Assembly: GCF_011761565.1 (NCBI RefSeq) | Contig: NZ_JAASRM010000001.1 | Span: forward strand, 3,038,139-3,102,138 | Source of the DNA: Rhizomicrobium palustre | Lineage (GTDB): Bacteria; Pseudomonadota; Alphaproteobacteria; Micropepsales; Micropepsaceae | Direction of reading: 5' to 3' | Length of the DNA: 64,000 nt | Shown: in pieces, positions 52,985 through 62,700 of the stretch | Numbering within the stretch: the stretch's first letter is position 1 | How the letters are laid out: each line of letters opens with the position of its first letter | Notes under the pieces: generated by a model | The model's input: the letters and a program-made list of their open reading frames with translations, nothing else | Databases searched by the model: none | What the model was told of the DNA's origin: nothing | Position numbers and translations under genes: made by a program

Positions 52985-54232
52985 TTACTCTGAGCTAGCT
53001 TGGCTTCTTCGGCCCGATCGGCGGTGAAAATTATGGCTGCTACGATATTCTTCTGCTGACTTGAAAAGCGGGGGGACGGGATACTTTTGGCCCGAATACA
53101 AAGGGACGTCTGCTGCAAATGCACGAGGATTTCGATTGCTTGCGGAAGCTAACTGAAACCCGAAGGTGATGTTTGAACCGGTCTCCCAATTTTTGCGCGC
53201 TGTTACAATCCACTCGTTCAATCGAGTCATTGATTGAGACGTGATATATCCGCCTTTGAGGACGTTACGGAGTGTCGTAAGAATTCCCACCTCACCTTCG
53301 CTACTTTCGACAAAGTTTCGAACAACAGCTCTAATAGTTTGTTCGCTTTCGTGTGTGGGGTAATAAAGGGCCGGCCTGAGCCGCACCTTGGTGAAAACAC
53401 TCTGCCATGATGATTCAAAGAATGTCTCGGAGAGCCTCGCGCGCAAGACGTGATAGATGATGGCGTTAAGAAAGAGAAACATTCCTCCAATTGTCGCGGG
53501 GCGGCGTCCTTCGAGCGTGTCGCGAACTGTAGTTGCGCCATATGATTGCGTGCGCTGTGAAAGAAGGACGTACTGAATGGGAATTTCAGAGAGGGTCTGG
53601 ATTCTGTCTATATGTGGCAGGGAATAGCGCCACGTTGGCGAAGTTTGGGCGTCGAGATACGGACGTGTCTTTACAAAGTCGCGATAGCTATTTGGGATTT
53701 GGCTCCCTGGAATGAAACGCTCACCCTCAAGGCATTTTTCAAGTGCACGTGCAAAGTCATCTGCACGCGGAAAGTCAACGCCGCAACTTCGTAACCATGA
53801 GGGAACTCCCGATAGGTAGACCAATTGGCGTTTCGATGTCGCAATGATTTCCTCTTCGGATATTCGTGTTTTATCCGCAGCATCCAAAAATGATAGTGGT
53901 GAAGCTAGTTGAAGCAAGAACTGCAACTCAGGTATCAATTTAAGGCTCGGGTGAAAGCCTGGTGGCCACTTAGCGTCTGTTGTGGTTGCTCCCTCAAATT
54001 TAGCTTTTACGAGAGTGGTTCGCGAAAAGTCGCAATTTGTCAAGTTCGCAAATGAAAAATCAAACCCGGATAGATTAGCGTTGCCAAAGTTGAGACCAGA
54101 CAGGTCTGTGTGGCGGAAATCGCATTTGGGGTCGAGATCGAGAAGTTTGACTATTTCATTAAATTCGCTTGGCCCGTTTAGGGGGTCGATCAGTCTAGCA
54201 ACTCTATTTAGGTCAATTCGGATCGCTTCCAT
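52985..54232 (-). CDS. Unknown protein with N-terminal pentapeptide repeats
   Basis: 415 aa, AT-rich compared with neighbours. Residues about 37-90 carry pentapeptide repeats (CDFRHTDLSGLNFGNANLSG, FDFSFANLTNCDFSR, LVKAKFEGA). The remaining 300 residues, from SLKLIPELQFLLQLASPLSF on, are soluble, partly helical and have no motif I can name; SQSMTRLNEWIVTARKNWET is one amphipathic stretch, and the end is Arg/Ser-rich. It overlaps the upstream gene by 20 bp, so the two were probably transferred together. Pentapeptide modules are often found beside defence or toxin domains, but that is not evidence of function here. Confidence 0.65.
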   Translation of the reverse strand: MEAIRIDLNRVARLIDPLNGPSEFNEIVKLLDLDPKCDFRHTDLSGLNFGNANLSGFDFSFANLTNCDFSRTTLVKAKFEGATTTDAKWPPGFHPSLKLIPELQFLLQLASPLSFLDAADKTRISEEEIIATSKRQLVYLSGVPSWLRSCGVDFPRADDFARALEKCLEGERFIPGSQIPNSYRDFVKTRPYLDAQTSPTWRYSLPHIDRIQTLSEIPIQYVLLSQRTQSYGATTVRDTLEGRRPATIGGMFLFLNAIIYHVLRARLSETFFESSWQSVFTKVRLRPALYYPTHESEQTIRAVVRNFVESSEGEVGILTTLRNVLKGGYITSQSMTRLNEWIVTARKNWETGSNITFGFQLASASNRNPRAFAADVPLYSGQKYPVPPLFKSAEEYRSSHNFHRRSGRRSQASSE

Positions 54233-54971
54233 GGTTGCGTTGCCCCTTCAACCGGCTTTCACTTATGTGTATTTCGTCCTTAGTTTGCTTGATTGATTTG
54301 GCGACGAATATCTCTATGCATCTTTGTTTTAGTGGAGAGAGGCGAGCAAAAACTCCCTTACTGCTATCATACACCTTTGAAATCTTCACATCAGCTGCGT
54401 AGCAAAAGAGGCTTACATCAATAGAGAAATTGTCTTCGTCGACCATCACGGTACAGAGGTTCTCATCCCCTAGATATTTTCCAGAGAGAGCTTTCTGTTC
54501 GGACTGTTCCGAAACGTTCCAGATTGTGTCAGGTAAAGCAATAACGGGATCCAAGACTTCAGTCGCCGTTATTTCCTCTGAGGTTTTGCCATTAATACTT
54601 GCGCCAGCTGTTGCTGTGGGTTCGGAGCTAATCTCAATTTTTGCTCCAGCACTTTTCTGACTGCTTGAAATGTAAGTTTGTTTTGCTGTTCGTCGTTTGC
54701 CTTTGTCGGCATCGGCATATCTAGAACCGCGAACAATCGTGCAGTTCCTGAGATCAAGCTTCAGGTATGCTTGGCTGAGCCGTATTTCGAATGAAACAGA
54801 TGCATTTGAAATTTTTGCTACACCGAATCTCAGTTCGACATTGATGGCGAACCCTTTTGAAGTCAGCGTTTGCGATGGGACGTCGCATAAGAGCTCTGCC
54901 AATCGTGCAAATTTATTCGTGTCTGCAAATTCCACTTCCATAGGCTTTTGCGCCACAAACATCGCCCCCAT
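54213..54971 (-). CDS. Unknown protein, first gene of the two-gene island
   Basis: 252 aa from ATG 54971; ATG 54962 (MFVAQKPMEVEFADTNKFA) is an alternative start. A beta-rich N-terminal third (ELRFGVAKISNASVSFEIRL), then a Lys/Ser-rich stretch (KRRTAKQTYISSSQKSAGAK) and a helical end (LSPLKQRCIEIFVAKSIKQT). No signal peptide or membrane helix, so it is likely cytoplasmic. I recognise no family. It overlaps the next gene by 20 bp, so the products are likely made in step. Composition is clearly AT-richer than the flanking core, a sign of recent transfer. Confidence 0.6.
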   Translation of the reverse strand: MGAMFVAQKPMEVEFADTNKFARLAELLCDVPSQTLTSKGFAINVELRFGVAKISNASVSFEIRLSQAYLKLDLRNCTIVRGSRYADADKGKRRTAKQTYISSSQKSAGAKIEISSEPTATAGASINGKTSEEITATEVLDPVIALPDTIWNVSEQSEQKALSGKYLGDENLCTVMVDEDNFSIDVSLFCYAADVKISKVYDSSKGVFARLSPLKQRCIEIFVAKSIKQTKDEIHISESRLKGQRNHGSDPN

Positions 54972-55805
54972 GATGTTCGACTGCAGAAATTATACATTGG
55001 GAGAATTTGTGGCAACAGTATTGGCCGGGGAGAGTAAATGGATGTAGTGCTAGCAATTCGCATGTAATTTAAGGCGCTGAACTCCCCGCCTTTCCCCTCT
55101 TTAAGTCTCCCCACCTCTTGTCGATGCGACCTCGGCTTCCCATCTTTAGGGATGGTCGCTGTTTGAAAATTGAAGGCGAGAATGATCCGCGGTTTGAGGC
55201 GGTCATTGGATCAGCACGAGGAAGGAGGGTACTCCCCCCTCTGAAAACGCTCAGCACAATTATATTGCCGAAGCTCGGCTGTCGGCGTTTGGCGCGACCG
55301 CTCCGCGTCTCCGCGTCTCCGCGTGAAACTTCCTTTTGAGGGCGATACCTCGTACGGCGGCCCCCCTTCGACCGCTTCGTGGCGTTCGCACGCTGTCGCT
55401 ACTCACTCCCCCGAAAGGCGGGGGGGCAGAAAAGAAGAGGGGTGTGCCCGAACCGGGGCCGAAATGAAGGGCAGTCTGAAGGCGAGGGCAGCGAAAGGCG
55501 GCAGAGGGGTACTCCCCCCTCCCTAATCTCCCATAACAATTATATTGCTGAAGCACCGTGCGCCTGGGCGCTGTCCGAGGGCCGTCCGGCAGCCGCCGGG
55601 GACGCTTCCGGGCCGCTCCTAATACGGCGAAAATCCTGCCGCCCCAGGCGGTTACCCCCGAAATCCCCGATTTGTTTTCAGCTTTTCACGCCCCGTTTGC
55701 ATCGGCGCGGCCAAGACCCTATATCCCGTCCCCCACGCGCGCCTTTGGAAGTGGGAACCGGTTTTCCGCATCCCGGGCGCGCCAAAGACATCAAGCGGAC
55801 CAGAT
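54972..55805. other. Long non-coding stretch before prfB, with repeats
   Basis: About 830 bp with no supported gene. It holds a direct repeat (55226-55274 and 55506-55554), a family 4 copy (55292-55330) and GC-rich purine/pyrimidine runs. Its last 60 bp should contain the prfB promoter. Confidence 0.6.
55226..55554. repeat. Direct repeat of about 49 bp, 280 bp apart
   Basis: Copy 1 (55226-55274): AGGGTACTCCCCCCTC.. CACAATTATATTGCCGAAGC. Copy 2 (55506-55554): GGGGTACTCCCCCCTC.. AACAATTATATTGCTGAAGC. The ends are almost identical and the middle differs. Each copy begins with a small palindrome (GGGTACTCCC). Confidence 0.7.
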
Positions 55806-56937
55806 ATGCGCCCGGAAATTGAACGGCAAATCGACGAAATCCAGCAGGCGATCGCCCTGCTGAGGAGGCATCTTTAACTGGGATCAAGCGATCCGCCGCC
55901 TCGATGAATTGAACGCCAAAGCCGAAGACGCCGCCATCTGGAACGACCCCCAGGCCGCCCAGAAGCTGATGCGCGAGCGCCAGAAGCTGGACGAGTCCTT
56001 GGGCTCGGTGAAAAAGCTCGAAGCCGAGCTCTCCGACGCGGTCGGGCTGATCGAGATGGCCGAGGCCGAGGGCGATGCCGACATGATCGCCGATGGCGAG
56101 GCGCAAGTGGGCGACATCGCCCGCCGGGCCGAGCGCCAGCGTCTGGAGTCCATGCTTTCGGGCGAGGCGGACGGCAACGACACCTATCTCGAAATCCATG
56201 CGGGCGCGGGCGGCACCGAAAGCCAGGATTGGGCCGAGATGCTCTTGCGCATGTACACCCGCTGGGCGGAGCGCAAAGGCTTCAAGCTCGAATGGCTGGA
56301 AGAGAGCGAAGGCGAAGGCGCGGGCATCAAATCGGCGACGCTCTTGGTCAAGGGCCGCAACGCCTATGGCTGGCTGAAGACCGAAGCCGGCGTGCACCGC
56401 CTGGTGCGCATCTCGCCTTATGATTCCAACGCGCGCCGCCACACCTCGTTTTCCTCGGTGACGGTCTATCCGGTGATCGATCAGACCATCGAGATCGACA
56501 TTCCCGAAAAAGAAGTGCGCATCGACGTCTATCGTGCCTCGGGCGCGGGCGGCCAGCACGTCAACAAGACCGAGTCTGCGGTGCGCATCACGCATTTGCC
56601 GACCGGGATTGCGGTGTCGTGCCAGACCGAGCGTTCACAGCATCAGAACCGCGCCAATTGCTGGGAGATGCTGCGCTCGCGACTCTATGAGATCGAGCTC
56701 AAGAAGAAGCAGGACGAGACCGGCGCCTTTGTCGGTGAGAAGTCCGAGATCGGCTGGGGTCACCAGATCCGCTCTTATGTGCTGCAGCCCTATCAGCTGG
56801 TGAAGGATTTGCGCACCGGCGTCGAAAGCCGCACGCCGTCGGATGTGCTGGATGGCGATCTTGATCCCTTCATGGCCGCAGCCCTGGCGCAAGCCATCGG
56901 CGGCAAGAAGGGCGAGAAGATCGAGGATCTGGAATAG
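55806..56937 (+). CDS. prfB: Peptide chain release factor 2, made by programmed +1 frameshift
   Basis: 376 aa after a +1 shift. The first 23 codons (55806-55874: [23 protein letters not shown]) end at CTT, TAA. Skipping T55875 continues as [20 protein letters not shown] through to 56937, which aligns with the E. coli RF2 join (LRGYL / DYDAKKERLEEVNAE). Domains: N-terminal coiled region, tripeptide region as [15 protein letters not shown] (SPY where many RF2 have SPF), and the catalytic [14 protein letters not shown] (GGQ). RF2 releases peptides at UGA and UAA. A reading from an internal start near 55909 would lack the N-terminus and is rejected. A terminator follows 50 bp after the stop. Confidence 0.93.
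55863..55878 (+). promoter_or_regulatory. prfB programmed frameshift signal with UAA
   Basis: AGGAGG (55863-55868), CAT, CTT, TAA, C. The internal Shine-Dalgarno, the three-base spacer and the slippery CTT match the E. coli layout (AGGGGG TAT CTT TGA C). The stop is UAA instead of the nearly universal UGA, and UAA is read by both RF1 and RF2. Confidence 0.9.
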
Positions 56938-56986
56938 GGCGGGCAGGATAGGGGCGGCTTTGGCCGCTCCGCCGCCAATACCAAAA

Positions 56987-57020
56987 GCCCCGCTCGGCGG
57001 TGACCGGGCGGGGCGTTTTG
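56987..57020 (+). terminator. Rho-independent terminator after prfB
   Basis: Stem GCCCCGC (56987-56993) / GCGGGGC (57008-57014), then GTTTTGTTT. It is 50 bp past the prfB stop and just before the end of the convergent bactofilin gene. Confidence 0.8.
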
Positions 57021-57030
57021 TTTGAAAGAC

Positions 57031-57561
57031 TTACGGCTTCAGCGGCGTGAATGTGGCCGCGGGCGCGTTGGTGGCCGGGCGTGTCAGGCTCGATGTCGGT
57101 GCCTGCGGCGCCGGGGCCACGGCGGGGGCGGCTGGCTTGCCGAAATCATCGCCGAGCGGATTGTCGGCGTGGCGGCAATTGCCCTCGAAGAAGGCGCCGG
57201 TCTCGACCGCGAAAGCCTCGTGCAGGATGTTGCCCTGAACATGGCAGGTCGAGGCGAGCAGCACCTTGCGGGCGCGGATCGAGCCTTCGATGCGGCCGCG
57301 CACGGTCACTTCCTCTGCCATGACATCGCCTTGGATAAAGGCCTTCTCGCCGATGACGAGCGTGGCGCTCTGCACATCGCCTTCCACGCGCCCGTCGATC
57401 TGCACATCGCCGCTGGACTTCAGCGTGCCGGTGACGACGAGATCGGAACTGATGATGGACGGCGCGGAGTTGCGCGGCTTGCGCAGCGCGGCCTGATTGT
57501 TCTGCATGGGCGGCGGAGGAGCCGATGCCATGGTCTTGTCTTCCTTCTTGCTAGAGAACAT
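57031..57561 (-). CDS. Bactofilin (polymer-forming cytoskeletal protein)
   Basis: 176 aa. The DUF583 beta-helix core (residues about 38-130) has IISSDLVVTGTLKSSGDVQI, DGRVEGDVQSATLVIGEKAF, IQGDVMAEEVTVRGRIEGSI and LASTCHVQGNILHEAFAVET. Disordered Pro/Ala tails lie on both sides. Bactofilins polymerise without nucleotides into membrane-linked filaments that place cell-wall enzymes. The start overlaps the end of the upstream M23 peptidase gene by 11 bp. This is the well-known bactofilin/LmdC-type pairing in which the peptidase is the client. Confidence 0.93.
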   Translation of the reverse strand: MFSSKKEDKTMASAPPPPMQNNQAALRKPRNSAPSIISSDLVVTGTLKSSGDVQIDGRVEGDVQSATLVIGEKAFIQGDVMAEEVTVRGRIEGSIRARKVLLASTCHVQGNILHEAFAVETGAFFEGNCRHADNPLGDDFGKPAAPAVAPAPQAPTSSLTRPATNAPAATFTPLKP

Positions 57562-58993
57562 GTCGCCCTGCCTCGATGAAATTTCTCGGGTTCCTCACCA
57601 CATCATCGTACCAGATCTCATAATGGACATGAGGACCGGTACTACGCCCCGTCGACCCGAGTTTACCGACTGGTGCACCTTCCCCAACCCTGGCACCTAC
57701 ATGCACCAGGATTGATGAAAGATGTGCGTACCTCGTGTGAATGCCGTAACCGTGGTTGATCTCGACCATCTTGCCGTAGCCGCCGCGTACATCGGCCCAC
57801 ACAACAGTACCGGGCGCGGTGGCATGCACCGTCGAACCGGTCGGTCCCGCAAAATCAACGCCGGGATGGAAAGCGTAACGGCCAGTGAAGGGGTCAACGC
57901 GCGCGCCAAACCCGCTGGTCCGCTCAAAAGAGGGACCTGAGACGGGTGTGGTCAGCGGCACATGCTTCATGCCGGCCAGAAGTTCACTCATTTCTTCCAG
58001 CACCGCCGAGGCTTTCAGATAGGCGTCCTGAAAGGCCTGATCGGAGATGCCCTCCAACTGCACGGAGGAGAGCGGAATTTCGGGCCCGCCAACGCCGCCT
58101 TGGGCAGATGCCACGCGCTGGGCGAATTGGTCGGGATTGATGCCGGTCTGTTTCAGCACGCCGCGGATATCGCGCACGCCTTGTTCAGCCTCGCCTTGGG
58201 TGCGCGCCATCAGGACGGTCTGGCCGACCGATAGGCGCTTCACGCGCTCGGTCTGGGCCGCAAGCTGGCGCAGCACGGGGTGGCGTGCAATCACCTCAGG
58301 CGCGATGTCATTTGGCCTCTGGCGGTGGAAGAGGCCGGTGATGCGACCGACCGCGCCGCCGAAATCCAAAAGGCTTGCATGGGTCGGCTTGGCGCCGCGC
58401 GGCTGCGGCTTGACCGGCTTGGGATCGACCGTGATGTCCGAGCTGCCAGACGCGGGCGCCACTGCTTGTCCGGCACGCGGCGCGGATTGGATCGCTGAAG
58501 GCGGCGCGCCCACATCCAAGCCTTCTTCGATCGGACCGGCGCTATCGGCATTGGCCGAGGCCGAGACGGTGTTCTGCCGGTTCACCACCGCATCCACTTG
58601 GCGCTTATGGTCGAGCACCTGAAGGATCGCGTTCTGTTTGGCGGCAAGTTCGTCGGCAGCAGATTTGAACCGGTCGTCAGCCGTGACGAGGGCGGTGTTC
58701 ACTTCGTCATAGGCGAGCTGTAGATCGGCGATGCGCGCTTCATAAGCGGCTTGCTGCTGCTGTTGGCGATGATCTTTGGCGGCGATGATTCGATCCTTGA
58801 AGATCACATTCACGGTGGCGAAAGCCACCCAGCCCAGGAAGATCAAGGTGAGGCCAGCGACAGTGCCTTGGAAAACAGAGCTCAGGGTGAAGAACTGCAC
58901 CCGCCCATCACTGCGGATATAGAGCTGGCGCTCTGGAAATGTCTCGTGAAGCCACGTCCAGACGCGCTCGGCGAGCGTCTCCGCCATACTCAT
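57551..58993 (-). CDS. M23 (LytM) peptidase partner of bactofilin
   Basis: 480 aa from the ATG at 58991-58993, with AGGGGAAG upstream. A cytoplasmic N-terminus, one membrane helix (VAGLTLIFLGWVAFATVNVI, about residues 45-65), a coiled coil (QQQQQAAYEARIADLQLAYD), a long linker and the LytM domain with SGFGARVDPFTGRYAFHPGV, DFAGPTGSTVHATAPGTVVW and GPHVHYEIWYD (His/Asp/His zinc site). It is a periplasmic peptidoglycan endopeptidase that shapes the cell. The longer frame to 59200 adds no family sequence. It shares an operon with the bactofilin gene. Confidence 0.92.
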   Translation of the reverse strand: MSMAETLAERVWTWLHETFPERQLYIRSDGRVQFFTLSSVFQGTVAGLTLIFLGWVAFATVNVIFKDRIIAAKDHRQQQQQAAYEARIADLQLAYDEVNTALVTADDRFKSAADELAAKQNAILQVLDHKRQVDAVVNRQNTVSASANADSAGPIEEGLDVGAPPSAIQSAPRAGQAVAPASGSSDITVDPKPVKPQPRGAKPTHASLLDFGGAVGRITGLFHRQRPNDIAPEVIARHPVLRQLAAQTERVKRLSVGQTVLMARTQGEAEQGVRDIRGVLKQTGINPDQFAQRVASAQGGVGGPEIPLSSVQLEGISDQAFQDAYLKASAVLEEMSELLAGMKHVPLTTPVSGPSFERTSGFGARVDPFTGRYAFHPGVDFAGPTGSTVHATAPGTVVWADVRGGYGKMVEINHGYGIHTRYAHLSSILVHVGARVGEGAPVGKLGSTGRSTGPHVHYEIWYDDVVRNPRNFIEAGRHVL

Positions 58994-59136
58994 ACTTCCC
59001 CTTTGCGCGTCGTTTTCTGCGCTTACCCCTAGGGGCGGCATATCACCGTTTCCAGGGCGTTTGTTCAAGCGATTAGCCCAGAAAAACGCGGGCGAGGTTA
59101 ATCCTGATCGGAATGTTTTCCGAGAGTTTGTTGGCC

Positions 59137-59601
59137 TCAAAGGGCTTTTGCCGCATCCAGAACGGCCTCCGCATGGCCGTCCACCTTCACTTTGCGCCAA
59201 ATTGCCTGGATTTTTCCGGCCTGGTCGATCAGGAAGGTCGCGCGTTCCACCCCCATGGATTTGCGGCCATACAAGGTTTTCTCGACCCAGACGCCATAAG
59301 CCTGGGCGATTTCGGTTTCAGGATCAGATGCGAGCGTGAGCTTTAACTTGTGTTTGCTTTTGAAGCGATCATGGCTCTCCTTGCTATCCTTGGAGATGCC
59401 AATGACTGTGACCCCAAGCTCTTGGAATTTCTTGGACAACGCCGAAAAGGCGATAGCCTCCTTGGTGCAACCAGGCGTATTATCCTTGGGATAAAAGTAA
59501 AGGACTACCGGCGCGCCCTTCAGGGACGCCAAGGAGACCTCGCCGCCAGTGTCGGCTGCGAGCTTGAAGGACGGGGCTTTATCACCGAGCTTGAGGTCCA
59601 T
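59137..59601 (-). CDS. bcp: Thiol peroxidase Bcp, 1-Cys type
   Basis: 154 aa from the ATG at 59599-59601 (MDLKLGDKAPSFKLAADTGG). Peroxidatic Cys45 is in YPKDNTPGCTKEAIAF. In two-Cys Bcp a second Cys lies five residues on; here residue 50 is Ile, so it is a 1-Cys enzyme needing an external thiol. ASDPETEIAQAYGVWVEK and GVERATFLIDQAGKIQAIW complete the family pattern. It reduces hydrogen and organic peroxides in the cytoplasm. The gene is divergent from the AsmA-like gene, with about 140 bp between starts. Confidence 0.93.
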   Translation of the reverse strand: MDLKLGDKAPSFKLAADTGGEVSLASLKGAPVVLYFYPKDNTPGCTKEAIAFSALSKKFQELGVTVIGISKDSKESHDRFKSKHKLKLTLASDPETEIAQAYGVWVEKTLYGRKSMGVERATFLIDQAGKIQAIWRKVKVDGHAEAVLDAAKAL

Positions 59602-59738
59602 TCCTAATCCAGAAGTTAGGTTGTCCGTAGGGCCTGAGGCTGTATACGCGATAGCGGTAGGCGCGAATTTGCGCAATACCCGTCATGGTTTCTGGCGTCC
59701 GCGCGCCACAAAAATGGTGGCAGACGGAAAAGGCATTG

Positions 59739-62700
59739 ATGAATCCGGTTGGTTTTCTCAGGCGCTCGATCAAGGCGCATCATTTCAGCCGGGCGGCGAT
59801 GGTAGCAGGCGGGATCGCCGCGGCCCTGGTACTGTTTGTGCTGGGCGCCGTTATCCGGCTGCTGATCGGGCCCGTATCGCTCGGACCTTTCGCCGGATCG
59901 CTTTCGGCTGCCATAGACCGGGCCGTGCCGGGGATCACCGTTAAATACGATCAAGCCGCTGTGGAATGGGAGCGGGATGAGGGGCGCATTACCCTGGCGA
60001 TCCTGGGCACGCGGGTGCTCGATCACGAGGGGCGCATCATCGCCCAAGCTCCCAAGGCCGATATCGATGTTGCCGCCAGTCCGCTTATGCAAGGCAGGGT
60101 AGAGGTCAAGAGGATCAGCCTTGTTGGCGTGCAGCTCACCTTGGTTCGTGCCGCCGATAGCTCGCTTCATCTGGGGGTTGGCAAGGATCGGCAGGATGAA
60201 GACATCCTGAAGCGTCTGTCCGATACGCTGAAAAACAGCGACGGGCCGTCCACGCTGGAAAGTTTTGCCATTAAGCGGGCGCGGCTCGCATTCTATGACG
60301 AAACCAGCAAATTATTCGTCGTGGCCCCCCGTGCCGATTTCCGGCTAGCCAAAGACAAGCGCAGCCAAGGTCTCGCCGCAGTGGTCGATGCCGGCGTAGA
60401 GATTTCCGGTTTTCCTGCCCATTTGCATGGAGAGGTCAATCTTCCGGCCAATAACGGACCGGTTACCGGAAAGGTCGCCTTGCAGGGCCTGTCGGTGCAT
60501 GCCTTGGCGATGAATAGCCCGGCCTTTGCCGCGGTGAAGGATACCGCCCTGACGGTTGATCTCGAGGCCAAGTTCATCAAGCAGGGCGCTGCACTGACCT
60601 CGCTGGACTTTTCTCTGGCGGGCAAGGGCTCGCTTCTGGTGCCGCAGCTTGCAAATGGCCGTGTCAAAGTCTCGAAGCTGGATGCCAAGGGCCATTACGA
60701 CGGCAAATCCAATCGGGTCGTGCTCGATCGCGCGCTTCTGGTGGCCGATAAGATCAAGGCGGAACTTAAAGGGCGATTAGGGCTTCGGTACGATACATCC
60801 GGCGCGCTGTCAGTCCTGGATGGTGAGCTGAAAATGAACCGCCTCGGCATCGCTTGGCCTGGTGTTTTTGCATCCCCCGTGCAGTTTGAGCAGGTCGATG
60901 TGAAGGCTAGCTGGCTGCGACCGGAGAAGAAGTTCGTCCTTGAGAAGCTCGCGGTTGGCGGGGCGCCATTTGCCTTATCGGCCTCTGGCCATGTGCAATT
61001 TGCGCAAGATCAATCCCCCGCGGTCGAGATCAAGGGCAGCATTGCTGCAATGAGTGTGCATGATCTCGTGCGCTATTGGCCGGTGGTAGCTGCGCCTGGC
61101 GGGCGTGACTGGGCCGCGAGCAATATGACCAAAGGGCGGATAGGGCCGCTGGTTTTCGAACTCCATTTTGCGCCGGGGATGCTTGATCAGCCCGCGCTTC
61201 CGGCCGATGCCGTGCTGGTGCGTGCGCAAGTCAGCGATGCCGAGGCAACCTACATACAAGGCCTTACGCCACTCACCAATCTCAGCGGCACGCTGATTAT
61301 CACGGGCACCTCTTTCACAGCGGATATCGCGGCTGGACGTATCGGCAATCTCGTTGCCGGGCACTCCAAATTCGTCATTCCTGATTTCAACGTCTCTGAA
61401 GAAGTCGGCGTCGTGGATGCGCATCTGCAAGGGCCTATGGCCGATGTGCTGGCGTTGTCTGACATGGGAAAGCTGCGCTATCCGACGCGCTTTGGCATCA
61501 ACATCGCCAGTGCCAAGGGGGATGCGGCGCTCGACCTCAATTTCCGCATCCCGCTTCTGAAAAGCGTGTCAACCGATCAGATCAGCATCGGCATCAAGGC
61601 GAATGTGAATGGCTTCGGATTGGCCTTGGGGCCGCGCCTGACCATCACCGATGGCGCCGTGCTGTTTCAGATCGACAATAACAAGCTGCGCGCAACAGGC
61701 AGCGCAGGCATCGGCGGTTCGGCGAGTAAGCTCACTCTGGATTGGACCGAAGAGTTTCAAGAAAAACCCGTCACGACCAAGATCAACATCAAAGGGGCGG
61801 TTGACGACATCGCCCGCGCAGCTCTGGGCCTCAATACCAAGGATTATCTGAAAGGGCAGATGGGTGTTTCCGGTTCGCTGACTGGCCATCGCGGCGCCTT
61901 GACTCAAGCCAGTCTAGCCCTTGACCTCACGCCCACTCTGGTCAGCCTGGACCTCATCGCCGTCAATAAACCCGCTGGCTTCCCGATGAACGCGCGTCTG
62001 GCGATGACCTTCGGGCCGGGCAGCATCCCTGACACTCAAGTTGTGCGGGTCACCGGGCCTGCCACCACCATCGCCGCGACACTGCGTTTTGACACGAGCG
62101 GTAAGCTCGTCAATTTGCAGGCGCCGACGGTACACATTGCCCAAAACGATTTCGCGCTCCAGGTGGCGCGAGGGGTTTATGGCATCGATGTTCAGCTACG
62201 TGGGCATTCTCTTGATGGTTCGCGCATCGGTGCGCAAAGCGGTGGCTCCGACGAGGCGAAGTTTGAAGAGCCTTTCCATGTCAACGCGAAATTGGATCGC
62301 ATTGTCCTGCGCGAAGGCGTTTCGCTCGCCAATACCGCACTGGATGTTTCGGGCGTTGCCGATCGTCCGGCGACCATGAATCTCTCATCCTCCTTGTCCG
62401 GTAAGTCGCCCCTGACCATGACTATCGGCCCGACCGATAGTGGCCGCCGCCTTGTTATGTCCACGGGGGATATGGGGCTCTTGTTGAAGGGCGTGTTCGG
62501 CTTCACCTCAATGCAGGGCGGCAAGCTTGATGTGAATGCGAATTTCAACGGCCGGGTGGATCAGCCAGGCCCTGCCGATGCTGCCGACTTCCAGGGCAAG
62601 GCTGTGTTGAAGGATTTCCGCGTTCTCAATCAGCCCTTTCTGGCGCGCCTGTTCTCTGCGGGATCGCTGATGGGCCTCGCCAATCTGATGCAAGGCCAGG

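Noticed and set aside
52985-54971. Calling the two-gene island a defence system
   Set aside because: Only composition, overlap and pentapeptide repeats support it; no nuclease, NTPase or other effector motif was recognised.
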